Source: Siccirubricoccus phaeus
Lineage (GTDB): Bacteria > Pseudomonadota > Alphaproteobacteria > Acetobacterales > Acetobacteraceae
Reading direction: 5' to 3'
Length of the DNA stretch: 64,000 nucleotides
NCBI RefSeq assembly: GCF_008360935.1
Contig: NZ_SRXO01000020.1
Coordinates: forward strand, 47,703 to 111,702
Below the pieces are notes generated by a model, which did not search any database, was not told the origin of the DNA, and saw only the letters and a list, made by a program, of their open reading frames with translations. Within the stretch, counting starts at the first letter, position 1; each line of letters begins with the position of its first letter. Of the stretch, positions 46,507 to 54,992 are shown piece by piece. The position numbers and the translations under genes were made by a program.

Positions 46507-47607
46507 ATGCCCCGTGCCATCGGCGCAAATTCGCGCCTGCTCATGATCCCCGAGGTCACCTATCCTTATGCCGAGGTACCACTAAATGCGGTTGAGCAGG
46601 TTGAGCGAGATGTATTTGACATAGTGGCCGTGACGGCAGCCCGCCACATCGAGGATTTCGATAAGGCCTCACAGAAGGCGCGGCGTCTCCAGTTGAGGAC
46701 GCTGCGCATCGCAGTGGAGCAAGGAGGGGAAGAAATCCAGTTTGTCCTCGGCGAAGTGCTAAAGCTCCCCAAGAAGGAGCTGAGCGACCTCGCCGGGTTG
46801 CTGCGAGAAACGACGCTTTCCTCGATTATCGCAGGGGCCCGGGTGGTGTCCGATCGACTTAGAGTCATCACCGGCCTCGAGGCTCTTGTTTTTGAGAAGA
46901 ACCATTCCCGAGTTCTCCGGGAGAGGAGCCAGCTTCACCGCTTAGTCGCGGAGAATACCTGGCTCTTCGGGGAGGAGAACAATCTCATGGTAGATGACGA
47001 GGGGCTCGACCGGTGCCTCGCTGAGCATGCCAAGGCGCGGGGTGTAGAGGTCCTTGGGAGTGACCCCGTCCTGCATCCCACGAAGAAGCGGGGCATCGTA
47101 GACCTCATGTTCGGCCGTCAGCGCAGGCCGCACGGCGACGCGTCGATTGAACACCTCGTCGTCGAACTGAAGGCCCCGAAGGTCTGCATCCGGCAGAAGG
47201 AAATCGGGCAGGTCGAGGGATATGCTCAGGCGGTCGTCTCTGACGCTAGATTCGACAAGGCGGGAACAAAGTGGACGTTCTGGGTGCTCTCCCGCACGCT
47301 TGACGAGGCTTACTGCGGCCTTCGCCAAATCCGACACGCCCCATCAGGGGTGATCAACGAGAGCGGGAACGTCGTCATCTGGGTGAAGACGTGGTCGTCG
47401 CTGTTTCAGGAGAACCGCGCTCGTTTGAAGTTTTTCCAGGAAGCCCTTGCCGTTCGCGTAACGCGCGAGGGGGCTCTGGACCATCTCCGGCAGACCTACA
47501 GCAAGTATTTGGAGAACGTGCTGTCTTCGCCCGTCACCGATGAAGGATCAAGCGATGCGGAGGATGAGGACGAGCAGGCGAGCGAGGATGTTGAGGCGGG
47601 GAGCTAG
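46507..47607 (+). pseudogene. Tail-tube gene start fused to a PD-(D/E)xK nuclease domain
   Basis: The first ~20 codons (MPRAIGANSRLLMIPEVTYP) are the usual start of a phage tail-tube protein, with its normal upstream gene. The sequence then changes, near 46565, to lower-GC DNA encoding the C-terminal half of a defence-type ATPase-nuclease: QLHRLVAENTWLFGEENNL, GIVDLMFG and EHLVVELKAPKV (D, E-L-K of a PD-(D/E)xK site), then KTWSSLFQENRARLKFFQEA. The N-terminal ATPase part is missing. The fused frame is open over 366 codons. It may be a nonfunctional relic or a captured nuclease expressed from a phage start. Confidence 0.6.
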
Positions 47608-47752
47608 GCCTTGGCCTGACCGTGTCGTTCAACCGTCCGGTCACACACGGAATTCCCGACAGTCCCCCCGCACCGCCTTCAACGCAACGACAACGCGGAT
47701 CATGAACGCGATGCTCAAGAACCAGTAGGCCGGGGCGGGGTACGCGTGAAGA

Positions 47753-48196
47753 CTACTCAGTGCGCCGCACGGCTGTGACGCGGCGCTTTTGCCGCCACGC
47801 TGCAAAGGCTTCGCGTATCTGCGCCATCATTCGATCGGACAGTGGGCCATAGGCAAATGTCCCCGTGCCGCCTTCGGTCGGACGCAGGTCCGGCCCGGGC
47901 CAGACGAAGTGATTGTATTCGGTGACCACGACCCAGCACGGCTCGCGCTGCAACCCGAGGCGGGCGCGGGCATCGGCAGGGATCTCCACAGCGGCGCCGG
48001 GCTCCGCAGGCGGCGTCGAGGTGATGGGCAGCACGACGACCTCGTCCTTCCCATCCTCCTTGCGAACCAGGGCCACCACCGCGGATGGCCGATCTTTCGA
48101 TCCCTCCTCGCGCCCCGCCGCGTGCTCGTGGCTCCAAAGATAGGCGTAGCGGATCACGTCGCCGACAGCCGGCAGTGCCGGCGTATCAGACTTCAT
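47753..48196 (-). CDS. PemK/MazF-like toxin of a type II toxin-antitoxin pair
   Basis: A 147-residue protein (PAVGDVIRYAYLWSHEHAAG, KDRPSAVVALVRKEDGKDEV, VVLPITSTPP, EIPADARARLGLQREPCWVV) with the beta-barrel pattern of PemK/MazF-type growth inhibitors, some of which cleave mRNA. The RPSAVV and VLPITS motifs are the best match. It overlaps its antitoxin by 11 nt, downstream on the minus strand. The pair stands opposite to the surrounding phage genes, so it is an insertion. Bases 47608-47752 hold no clear gene. Confidence 0.7.
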   Translation of the reverse strand: MKSDTPALPAVGDVIRYAYLWSHEHAAGREEGSKDRPSAVVALVRKEDGKDEVVVLPITSTPPAEPGAAVEIPADARARLGLQREPCWVVVTEYNHFVWPGPDLRPTEGGTGTFAYGPLSDRMMAQIREAFAAWRQKRRVTAVRRTE

Positions 48197-48449
48197 GATC
48201 GAAGCGCTTGTTCTCCTCTGGCGGCCGCGCCGTGAGGATGGCGTCCACGATCTCCTGCGGCGCCTCTTCGGTGCGAACCACCTGACGGTCGCGGCGCTTG
48301 AGGCGCTCGTACTCGTCGATCGAGATCAGCACGGTGCGCGGGCGCCCGTTGCGGGTGATGGCGACGGGCTGGGTCAGCGCCTTGTCCTGATAGAGGCCGA
48401 AGTTCCGCTGCGCCTCGGCCGCCGGGACCTTGAGCATGGGCTCGCTCAT
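48186..48449 (-). CDS. Phd/YefM-family antitoxin
   Basis: An 87-residue antitoxin. The N-terminal DNA-binding part is MLKVPAAEAQRNFGLYQDKA, then PVAITRNGRPRTVLISIDEY as in Phd/YefM proteins. The acidic C-terminus (TARPPEENKRFDHEV) probably binds the toxin. The open frame extends to 48479, but ATG 48449, behind AAGGAG, is the right start. Antitoxin-first order and the 11-nt overlap with the toxin are typical. Antitoxin dimers usually repress their own promoter, which would lie in 48450-48500. Confidence 0.8.
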   Translation of the reverse strand: MSEPMLKVPAAEAQRNFGLYQDKALTQPVAITRNGRPRTVLISIDEYERLKRRDRQVVRTEEAPQEIVDAILTARPPEENKRFDHEV

Positions 48450-48502
48450 CGGGAGCTCCTTGGTTTCTGCAAAATACATAACCCATGGAGGGCAATTTTT
48501 CC

Positions 48503-48880
48503 ATGCTCACCCTCGACCTCCTGGCCGAGCCGTACTGGCTCGACCTGCCACGCGGCGTCCGCGTCGAAATCCGGCCGGTGACCACCGCCGTGATGGCCGC
48601 CGCCCAGGCCGCCGCCGCGCGCCGCCTGGCCGCGATCCGCATCGCCGACCCGGACCTCGACCCCGACATGTCGCGCGGCCTGTCCTTCGCCTTCCTGGTC
48701 AAGGCACTGGCCCGCCACGCCGTCACCGCCTGGGCGGGCGTCGGTGACGCTGCCGGCAAGCCGTTGCCGCTCTCGCCCGAGGCGGTCGAGCGCCTGATGG
48801 ACCTCGACGACATCGCCGCGGCGTTCTGGGACCGCGCCACCGCACCGGTCGCCGCGGTGGCGTTGGAGGGAAACGGCTGA
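48503..48880 (+). CDS. Phage tail assembly chaperone, short form (GpG-like)
   Basis: A 125-residue protein (MLTLDLLAEPYWLDLPRGVR to VALEGNG) in the place of the tail assembly chaperone, just upstream of the tape-measure gene. ATG 48503 is preceded by GGAGGG at 9 nt and is preferred to ATG 48485. The last codons carry the slippery heptamer GGGAAAC at 48868-48874, so a fraction of ribosomes is expected to shift to -1 and extend the protein to 49194. This is the GpG/GpGT arrangement of lambda-like tails. Confidence 0.75.
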   Translation: MLTLDLLAEPYWLDLPRGVRVEIRPVTTAVMAAAQAAAARRLAAIRIADPDLDPDMSRGLSFAFLVKALARHAVTAWAGVGDAAGKPLPLSPEAVERLMDLDDIAAAFWDRATAPVAAVALEGNG

Positions 48881-48915
48881 GGGCCCGCGCCGCCTGGCAC
48901 TTCGGGCGCGGGCCC
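48868..48915 (+). promoter_or_regulatory. Programmed -1 ribosomal frameshift site
   Basis: The heptamer GGGAAAC (48868-48874) is read as GAG GGA AAC in the 0 frame and fits the X XXY YYZ rule. After a 6-nt spacer, GGGCCCGCGCC (48881-48891) pairs perfectly with GGCGCGGGCCC (48905-48915) around a 13-nt loop. The -1 frame is open to 49194. All elements required for efficient -1 slippage are present. Confidence 0.85.
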
Positions 48916-49194
48916 GAATACTGCCGCGGCTGCGCCGCCCTCGGACGCGACTGCGCTGACGCCTGCCCCTACGCAATGCAGGCCCCCACCAGCATCGAGG
49001 GCCACGCTTGCTGGTCCGCCGGCACCGCCTGCGCCGAAGTCAGCATGGCCGGCCTGAGGCTCGACACCGCCGGCGCCCTCGCCGCGGCGCGCGAACTCGG
49101 TGCCACCGGCTGGGCCGCCTCCGAACTGCTGCTCGCCATCCGCATCGGCATGGCCGACGGCGCCGCCGCCCGCCGCGAGGGGGAGACGACCTGA
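48874..49194 (+). CDS. Tail assembly chaperone frameshift extension (GpT-like)
   Basis: The -1 frame after the slippery site reads RLRARAAWHFGRGPEYCRGC to IRIGMADGAAARREGETT-stop, 106 residues. It has no ATG of its own until 48976 and no ribosome-binding site near that codon, which favours frameshift expression. It is unusually rich in Cys (CRGC, CADAC, CW, CAE), possibly a metal site. The fused product would have 230 residues and would recruit the tail tube to the tape measure. The following gene is the tape measure, one nt after this stop. Confidence 0.7.
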   Translation, partial: RLRARAAWHFGRGPEYCRGCAALGRDCADACPYAMQAPTSIEGHACWSAGTACAEVSMAGLRLDTAGALAAARELGATGWAASELLLAIRIGMADGAAARREGETT

Positions 49195-49195
49195 C

Positions 49196-50692
49196 ATGGC
49201 CGACGCCACCCGCCGCGTCTCAGTTCGCCTCTCGCTGGACGACGCCGCCCGGGTCAAGGCCGACTTGCGTGAGGTCGGCGAGACCGGCCAGCGCTCCCTC
49301 GACCAGATCAAGGGCGGCGCCGAGCGCGCCTCGCGCTCCCTCGAACTGCTCGACGTCGCCACGCGCGGTATCCAGCTCGCCGGCGTGGCGGTCGCCGCGC
49401 GCGCCCTGGTCCAGGCCGGTGACGCGCTCACCCAGGGCCTCTCCCGCCTGCAGAACGCCACCGGCTCGGTCGAGCGCGCCGGGCAGGTCTACGAGGCGCT
49501 GTACCGCAACGCGCTCCAGACCGGCGTCGCGGTGTCCGAGAGCGTCGACGCCTTCCAGCGCTTCTCGATCGCCGCGCGGGAAATCGGCGCCACCTCCGAC
49601 CAGGTGGTCCGCCTCGTCGGCGGCCTGCAGCGCGTCGCCATCGTCTCGGGAGCCTCCACGCAGGAGATCTCCTCAGCCACGCTGCAGCTCGCCCAGGCGC
49701 TGGCCTCGGGCGTCCTGCAGGGCGACGAACTCCGCTCCATCCTGGAGGCCATGCCACTGCTAGCCGAGGGGCTGGCCCGCGAGCTCGGCGTCTCCATCGG
49801 CGAGCTGCGCAAACTTGGCTCCGAGGGCAAGCTCACCGCCGAGCGGGTGTTTCCCGCGCTGCTGCGCGCGACCGAGCGGCTCGGCGCGGAGCTCGACAAG
49901 GCCCCGCTCTCCCTCGGCCGTGCCTTTGGCCAGCTGACGGCGTCGACGGAAAACTTCCTCGGTCAGCTCGACCGCGCCATCGGCCTGTCCAACGCGCTGG
50001 CCCGGGCGCTGTCGGCTGCCGCCCGCGCCGTGGATGGTGTCCGCCAGGGTGCTGGCCTGCTCAGCGAGGGGGAACGGGTCGCCGGCATGCGCCGGCAGGC
50101 CGAGGCGCTGGCCGCCCAGATCGCCCGGCTGGAAAGCGAGAATGACGGCCGGCCCAGTCTCACCGCCCAGACCCGCCGCGGCAGCATCCGTCCCGGTCTG
50201 GTCGGTGCCGCCGAGCAGCAGGCCGGGGTCGATCGCACCGCCCGACTGGAGGAGCTGCGCCGGCAATACACAGAACTCCAGGCCGAGATCACCCGCGGCG
50301 AGCAGGCCGCCGGTGAGCGCCAGCGGACGGAGCAGGAGACCGCGGCCACCGCCGCGGCCGAGGCCCGGCGTCGCAGCGCCACGCAGGACGTCCAGGAGCT
50401 CACCCGCGACCTCGACGACCGCTTCCGGATCAACCGGGAATACGAGGAACGTGTCCGCCGGTTGCGCGAGGCGGAGGCGGCCGGTGGCGTCACCGCCGCG
50501 GAGCGCACCCGCCTCGAGACCTTGGCGCTCCAGGAGCGCGACGAGGCGCTGCGCCGCCTCGAGCCCCGCGTCGCCGCGGTCCGCCGCGCCAGCAACGAGG
50601 GCGTGCGGGAGGCGCGCGAGGCCGAGCGCGAGCTGAATGAGCTGCTGCGCGAGCGCGAGCGGCTCATCCAGAACAACGAGACCGCCTATGGG
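49196..50692 (+). CDS. Phage tape-measure protein, 3'-truncated
   Basis: ATG 49196 begins MADATRRVSVRLSLDDAARV. The conserved tape-measure block follows: VYEALYRNALQTGVAVSESV, DAFQRFSIAAREIGATSDQV, ISSATLQLAQALASGVLQGD and EFRSILEAMPLLA-like ELRSILEAMP. A long helical, charged region ends at RERERLIQNNETAY near 50686. The next bases come from a different tail gene in another frame, so about half of a typical tape measure is lost; the open frame then runs on to 50911 as junk. Tape-measure length sets tail length, so this copy is not expected to work. Confidence 0.75.
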
Positions 50693-51156
50693 CGCCGGTC
50701 GCCAGCGCCCATCTCGCCGGCTACGAGGTCCAGTTCATGCCGGCCTCCGTCGCCACGTGGCAGGGCTACGGGGCGGGGCTGGGCGCCACCGCGGCGGGGA
50801 TTCCCACCGCCGAGCCGACTGCTTTTCGGGCGCGCGCGGTGGCGCGCAGTGGCGCCGTGTCGGGCTGGCGTGAGGCGCTGGTGCCGGCCACCGTCTCGGT
50901 GCCCACCGTGACGGGCATCGTCGGCGGCGTGCGGTTGTCCGGCGGCTTTCCCACCGATGCCGTGCGGCTGCAGGTTTTCGAGGCCAGCAGCAACAGCCTG
51001 GCTGCTGCCGTCAAGCTCGCGACCGAGCCGACCAGCCTCTTCTGGGACCGCATCGGCCTGACCACCGGCCAGACCCGCTGGTACTGGCTCCGCAGCGTCT
51101 CGGCCGAGGGCAATGTCTCGGCCCTGGCCGGCCCGGTCACCGCCACAGCTCTGTAG
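50692..51156 (+). pseudogene. Phage tail hub / host-specificity protein, C-terminal fragment
   Basis: The frame VASAHLAGYEVQFMPASVAT through VPTVTGIVGGVRLSGGFPTD to GNVSALAGPVTATAL-stop is a fibronectin-like C-terminal domain of a gpJ-type tail protein. There is no start codon with a ribosome-binding site: its 5' part is replaced by the tape measure at about 50692. The final residues and the GGAGCC ribosome-binding site of the next gene are duplicated at the end of the HsdM chimera (25731-25755). Confidence 0.65.
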
Positions 51157-51164
51157 GAGCCGCC

Positions 51165-52997
51165 ATGGCCGCCCGCATCGATGACCTGATGGTCCTCGGC
51201 CAGAACATCTCCAAGACCGACCTGGCCAAGTATCTCCGCGACCGCGAGGCGGTGATGCCGCGCGACTTCGGCGGGCTCGGCGATGGCGCGGCCAACGACC
51301 GCGCCGCCATCCAGGCCTCCTTCGACCGCGCCGCCGCCGATGGCAAGCTCGCCGTCATCCCGACCGGCACCTGGAACGTCGATGCCGGCGTAACGCTCGG
51401 CGGCGGCGCGCGCGGCCTGATCATGCAGGGCGTCATCCAGTACACCGGCGCCGCCAGCGCCCCGGCGACCGTGCTGACGCTCGGCGATGGCGGCACCATC
51501 CGCAATGGTGAGAAGCTCTACCTCAACCTCCAGGTCACGCGGCAGATCCAGTCGGACTGGGCCAGCGAGGCCGATATCGGTATCGTCGCGCGGAACCTCG
51601 ATTCCTCGCTGCTCGACCTCCGGCTGGTCTCGGGCTTCTGCATCGGGCTGCGCACGCTGGGCGACGGCCGCGGCTTCGAGGACACCACGCTGATCCTCGG
51701 CCGCATCCTGAACAACCGCTACGGGCTGGACGTCCACTGTGCCACGGCGACGGCCTGGAACACCTCGATCCGCTACTATGGCGGCCACTTCGCTTGCGCC
51801 ACCGGGATCAACGCGACCACGGACCGATATGGGGTGCGCTTCTCGCGGCAGGCCGGAGCCTACAACAACCACAACCGGCATATCTTTGACGGGCCGAACT
51901 TCGAGCTGCGCCAGCTCGACCCGAACGTCGCGATTCCCTTCCTGAACGAGACGAGTGGCACCGCCATCATCGCCCGCGGCATGCGCATGGAAGCCTGCTC
52001 GCCCATCGCCGCTCGGCACGCCGCCGCGGCGACGGACTGCGAATACGAGGTGGCCTGGTCCAACACCTACCAGGTCGGGATCGACTACACCGCGACCGCG
52101 AGCCGGGCCGGCAATGCCGTCTACAACCGGCACCGCGCGCCAGCCTCGCGCCTCACCCGGCTGCTGGCCAACATCCCGAACCTGCGCGCTGCCGCCTTCC
52201 GCTACAGCAACACCGAGATCGGCGTGGAGGGCGCCTGTGTCATCGCCACCTCCACCACCACCGAGACCACCATGGCGGGGCTGTCCTGGAGCGGACTGGA
52301 TGGCATCGCCGGAACCGGGCGGGGGCTGCAGCTGAACGCCAATCGGGGCGTCGCCTTCGTGGTGCAGACGACGCACGCGAAGGAGTTTGCCCTGGCGCAT
52401 TGGCTGGCGGATGGTGCCGATGGCGGGCGTCTCTGCGTGCGCTGCTTCGATGGCGGTGGGAACATCCGGGAGGATCAGCCCGAGGACGTGCTGGCCTCCG
52501 GCACCACCATGCAGTGGGTAGTCGCCTCCAAGAGCTGGCAGGCGGGTGCCGTGATGCAGGACAACTCGCTCAACCGGCGGCAGACCATCCGGCTGGGACC
52601 GAGCGTCGCCTTCGCGCAGATCGGCATCATCGGCTTCGACGGGCCGATCGATCTCGAGGCGCTGCGGCTCTATGGCCTGCCGGAGGATGCGCCGTCGATC
52701 CTCTATGGCTGCCCGTCGCTGCCGGCTGGCACGCGGACGCTGGCGCTGGAGACCAGCTGGGACCTGCCCAGCATGGCCGCCGGTGCGACCGCCAATGTCG
52801 ATGTGACCGTGCCTGGGGCGCGGCGGGGCGACTACGCGGACGCCTCGCTCGACACCAGCAGCATCGCCTTCGTGCTGGATTGCCATGTCTGGTCGAACAA
52901 CAGCGTGCGCGTGACGGCGCGGAACGTCAGCGCGTCGACAGTGGATCTCGCTGCGGCACCGCTGGCGGTGCAGGTGATCAAGCGGCGACTCCCGTGA
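51165..52997 (+). CDS. Phage tail-spike protein, copy 2 (beta-helix, pectate-lyase fold)
   Basis: A 610-residue protein of the same length as the copy at 25762-27594, with roughly 50 substitutions and no gaps that I could find. The beta-helix start is RDFGGLGDGAANDRAAIQAS. Here it follows the tail-hub fragment, its natural setting, with GGAGCC before the ATG. Differences between the copies are spread along the whole protein (for example AQTYAIGI versus SNTYQVGI), as expected for old homologs from related phages more than for a recent duplication. Confidence 0.8.
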   Translation: MAARIDDLMVLGQNISKTDLAKYLRDREAVMPRDFGGLGDGAANDRAAIQASFDRAAADGKLAVIPTGTWNVDAGVTLGGGARGLIMQGVIQYTGAASAPATVLTLGDGGTIRNGEKLYLNLQVTRQIQSDWASEADIGIVARNLDSSLLDLRLVSGFCIGLRTLGDGRGFEDTTLILGRILNNRYGLDVHCATATAWNTSIRYYGGHFACATGINATTDRYGVRFSRQAGAYNNHNRHIFDGPNFELRQLDPNVAIPFLNETSGTAIIARGMRMEACSPIAARHAAAATDCEYEVAWSNTYQVGIDYTATASRAGNAVYNRHRAPASRLTRLLANIPNLRAAAFRYSNTEIGVEGACVIATSTTTETTMAGLSWSGLDGIAGTGRGLQLNANRGVAFVVQTTHAKEFALAHWLADGADGGRLCVRCFDGGGNIREDQPEDVLASGTTMQWVVASKSWQAGAVMQDNSLNRRQTIRLGPSVAFAQIGIIGFDGPIDLEALRLYGLPEDAPSILYGCPSLPAGTRTLALETSWDLPSMAAGATANVDVTVPGARRGDYADASLDTSSIAFVLDCHVWSNNSVRVTARNVSASTVDLAAAPLAVQVIKRRLP

Positions 52998-53268
52998 GCC
53001 GGGCGGCGGGTACGGCGCTGTCGCCTCCGCACCCGCCTCCAACCATGCGGCCGGCCCTATGGCGGCCGGCCTGGTGGGCACCAGCGGGTTCGCCGCCATC
53101 CCCACCACCACCCTCGATCTGCCCCTCGTGCAGCGTCTCCGGCGGTCCCCGCGCTTTCGGGTCCGGGTCCCCATCCCGATGGCCGGCCCCGCCCGGCCCA
53201 CCGGCTCAAGCCGTCGCGGCATCCCCATCGGTGATCCGCTGGAACTCGGCGAGAAATTCGGGATGGTG
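52998..53268. other. Gap between spike and RepB-like gene
   Basis: A run of 271 nt. The stretch TATGGCGGCCGGCCTGGTGG near 53058 is shared with the downstream side of the first spike gene (near 27679), so homology of the two spike regions extends about 80 nt past the stop codons. The right part is the former 3' end of the RepB-like gene (see that entry). No other gene is apparent. Confidence 0.6.
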
Positions 53269-54099
53269 CTACGCGAGGTGGCGCACCAATCGCACATTGC
53301 CGAGCAGCTTCGAGAGGTAGCCGCGCGCAACCACCAGATGCATGTGGTCCGGGCCATAGCTCCGCTCTGCGACGCGAAGCTCCCGCTCAAGCTGTCCGCT
53401 CTCTCGCTCCATGAGCGCAACCTGCTCCGTCGTCAGCCCGCGAACCTGCTTCGGCTTCTCGTCCGGCACGAGCTGGCTCTGTGGCGTCGCCGCCAGCAGC
53501 GCGTCCGCATAGGTGATCGTGAAGCGGTCCATGGCAATCATGAGCTCGACGGCCTCGATCTGGCGCAAGGGCAGCATGCGCTTCAGGACCCGGAAAAGGC
53601 CAGCGGCAACAGGCCGATCCTTCAACAGCTCAACCACCTCCGGGCATACGCCCGACAGCATCCGCTTCTTCTCCCGCAGCGTCTGCATGTCGATGTTCAA
53701 CGCCCGCGCGATGCGCTGCTCAGAGGCTCCATTGTGGATGGCCTTCAGGATCATGCGATGCTCCTGAACCACGGCAAGGCGGCTGAGCTGCCTGTTGTAG
53801 GTGACGGCCTCATCATCCGTGGCGAGCAGGCAATCCACCGTCTCCACCCCACGGGATACCAGGATGTCGAGCCGAAGGTGACCATCCAGCAGCAAGTAGC
53901 GGTCTTCGGCACCTTCCTTCCGCACAACGGCTGGCGGTTCGATGATGCCGACCTCCGCAATCGACGAGGCAACGCGCGCATACTTTGCCGACCGCCGGAC
54001 CTTCTGCGCCACGGGGCGCAGCAGGTCGATCTGGCTGATCTTGATGGACGTAATGTTCGGCTCGAAGCAGGTCGGCACCGTCGGTGGCTTTCCCATCAT
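53269..54099 (-). CDS. ParB/RepB-like partition protein, shortened by a nonsense codon
   Basis: A 276-residue protein. The N-terminal ParB domain has ISQIDLLRPVAQKVRRSAKY, IAEVGIIEPPAVV and LLLDGHLRLDILVSRG, followed by an HTH region (GASEQRIARALNIDMQTLRE). It ends at a TAG (53269-53271) after LLGNVRLVRHLA. Past this codon the frame continues as HHPEFLAEFQRITDGDAATA to a stop at 53206, which looks like the original C-terminus, so a Gln-to-stop change has removed ~23 residues. Start ATG 54099 overlaps the next ParB gene by 4 nt. It is encoded with a second ParB and a serine recombinase. Confidence 0.8.
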   Translation of the reverse strand: MMGKPPTVPTCFEPNITSIKISQIDLLRPVAQKVRRSAKYARVASSIAEVGIIEPPAVVRKEGAEDRYLLLDGHLRLDILVSRGVETVDCLLATDDEAVTYNRQLSRLAVVQEHRMILKAIHNGASEQRIARALNIDMQTLREKKRMLSGVCPEVVELLKDRPVAAGLFRVLKRMLPLRQIEAVELMIAMDRFTITYADALLAATPQSQLVPDEKPKQVRGLTTEQVALMERESGQLERELRVAERSYGPDHMHLVVARGYLSKLLGNVRLVRHLA

Positions 54100-54992
54100 G
54101 CGGCTCCCCGTGAACGCAGGCGCTCGCTCAGGCTGCGAGGCAAGGTTTCGATCTGCTCGGCCTCGAGCAACCGCATGAAGACCGTATCTGACATCAGCGT
54201 GCGTAGTGCTTCCAGCACGAAGACCAGCCGATCCCGCGTCGCCAGAGCACGACGCACGATCAGGCGTTTCTTTTCTGTGTCCTGTTGGTATGTCCGCACC
54301 AGGGCATTCACCGAGAGCGGCCGGGCGCGTTCTCCCCGATCGCTATTCCCGCCGAGGCGCCGGTGGCGGCGACGCTGCTCGACCAGCCGCTTCGCGGCGA
54401 TCAGCTTGTGCCCACGCAGCAGATTCTTCTCGTAGGCTTCCTGCAGCACACGTTGGGTGTCCGTGTCTGCGGCAAGGGCGATATCCACCGCGATGCTCAC
54501 GGGAATGGTGCCTTTCTCCACCGCGACGAGCAGCCGTGTCTCGCTTCGGTTGATGAGGCGAAGGACGCCCCGAACATACTCGTTGGTCAGGCCAGTCTTG
54601 CGGGCGATGTCGGCCTCCGAGTGTCCACGTTCCTGCATGCCCTGGATGTCGTGAAGCAGGTCCAGGGCATGGTGCTGGCGTCGTGCCAGGTTCTCCACCA
54701 GGCTCATGATCTGGAGCTGCTCAGCATCCGCTTCGACGACCAACGCCGGAATTGTCGTCTGGCCAAGTCGGCGGAAGGCTTCAAGGCGCCCCTGGCCGCA
54801 GACCAGGTCATACCGGATGCCATTGGCCGAGGGGCGGGCCGCCACGGTGATCGGACGCTTCAGGCCGACGGCTGCGATGCTCGCCACGATGCCCTCGAAG
54901 ATCCGCTGGTTGCGGGCCCGGGGATTGGCCACGTCGATCAGGTCGACTGGAATGCTTTGGGTCTTCGCCCCGGCTTCACGACCGTCCATCAT
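54096..54992 (-). CDS. ParB-like nuclease-domain partition protein
   Basis: A 298-residue ParB-family protein. The N-terminal domain has PVDLIDVANPRARNQRIFEG, IVASIAAVGLKRPITVA and LVCGQGRLEAFRRLG, then ENLARRQHHALDLLHDI and an HTH (SEADIARKTGLTNEYVRGVL). It overlaps its upstream recombinase gene and downstream RepB-like gene by 4 nt each, so the three are one transcript. Such pairs of ParB-like proteins next to a recombinase are not accompanied by a ParA ATPase here. A role in DNA binding for element maintenance or recombination is inferred. Confidence 0.82.
   Translation of the reverse strand: MMDGREAGAKTQSIPVDLIDVANPRARNQRIFEGIVASIAAVGLKRPITVAARPSANGIRYDLVCGQGRLEAFRRLGQTTIPALVVEADAEQLQIMSLVENLARRQHHALDLLHDIQGMQERGHSEADIARKTGLTNEYVRGVLRLINRSETRLLVAVEKGTIPVSIAVDIALAADTDTQRVLQEAYEKNLLRGHKLIAAKRLVEQRRRHRRLGGNSDRGERARPLSVNALVRTYQQDTEKKRLIVRRALATRDRLVFVLEALRTLMSDTVFMRLLEAEQIETLPRSLSERLRSRGAA

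Noticed and set aside
47540..47728. Small open frame after the nuclease chimera
   Set aside because: It overlaps the end of the nuclease frame, is Arg-rich and has no ribosome-binding site. Its last residues (AFNATTTRIMNAMLKNQ) could be a gene end, but nothing identifies it.
39501..52997. Intact inducible prophage
   Set aside because: No terminase, and portal, tail tube, tape measure and tail hub are truncated. It cannot encode a complete virion in this state.
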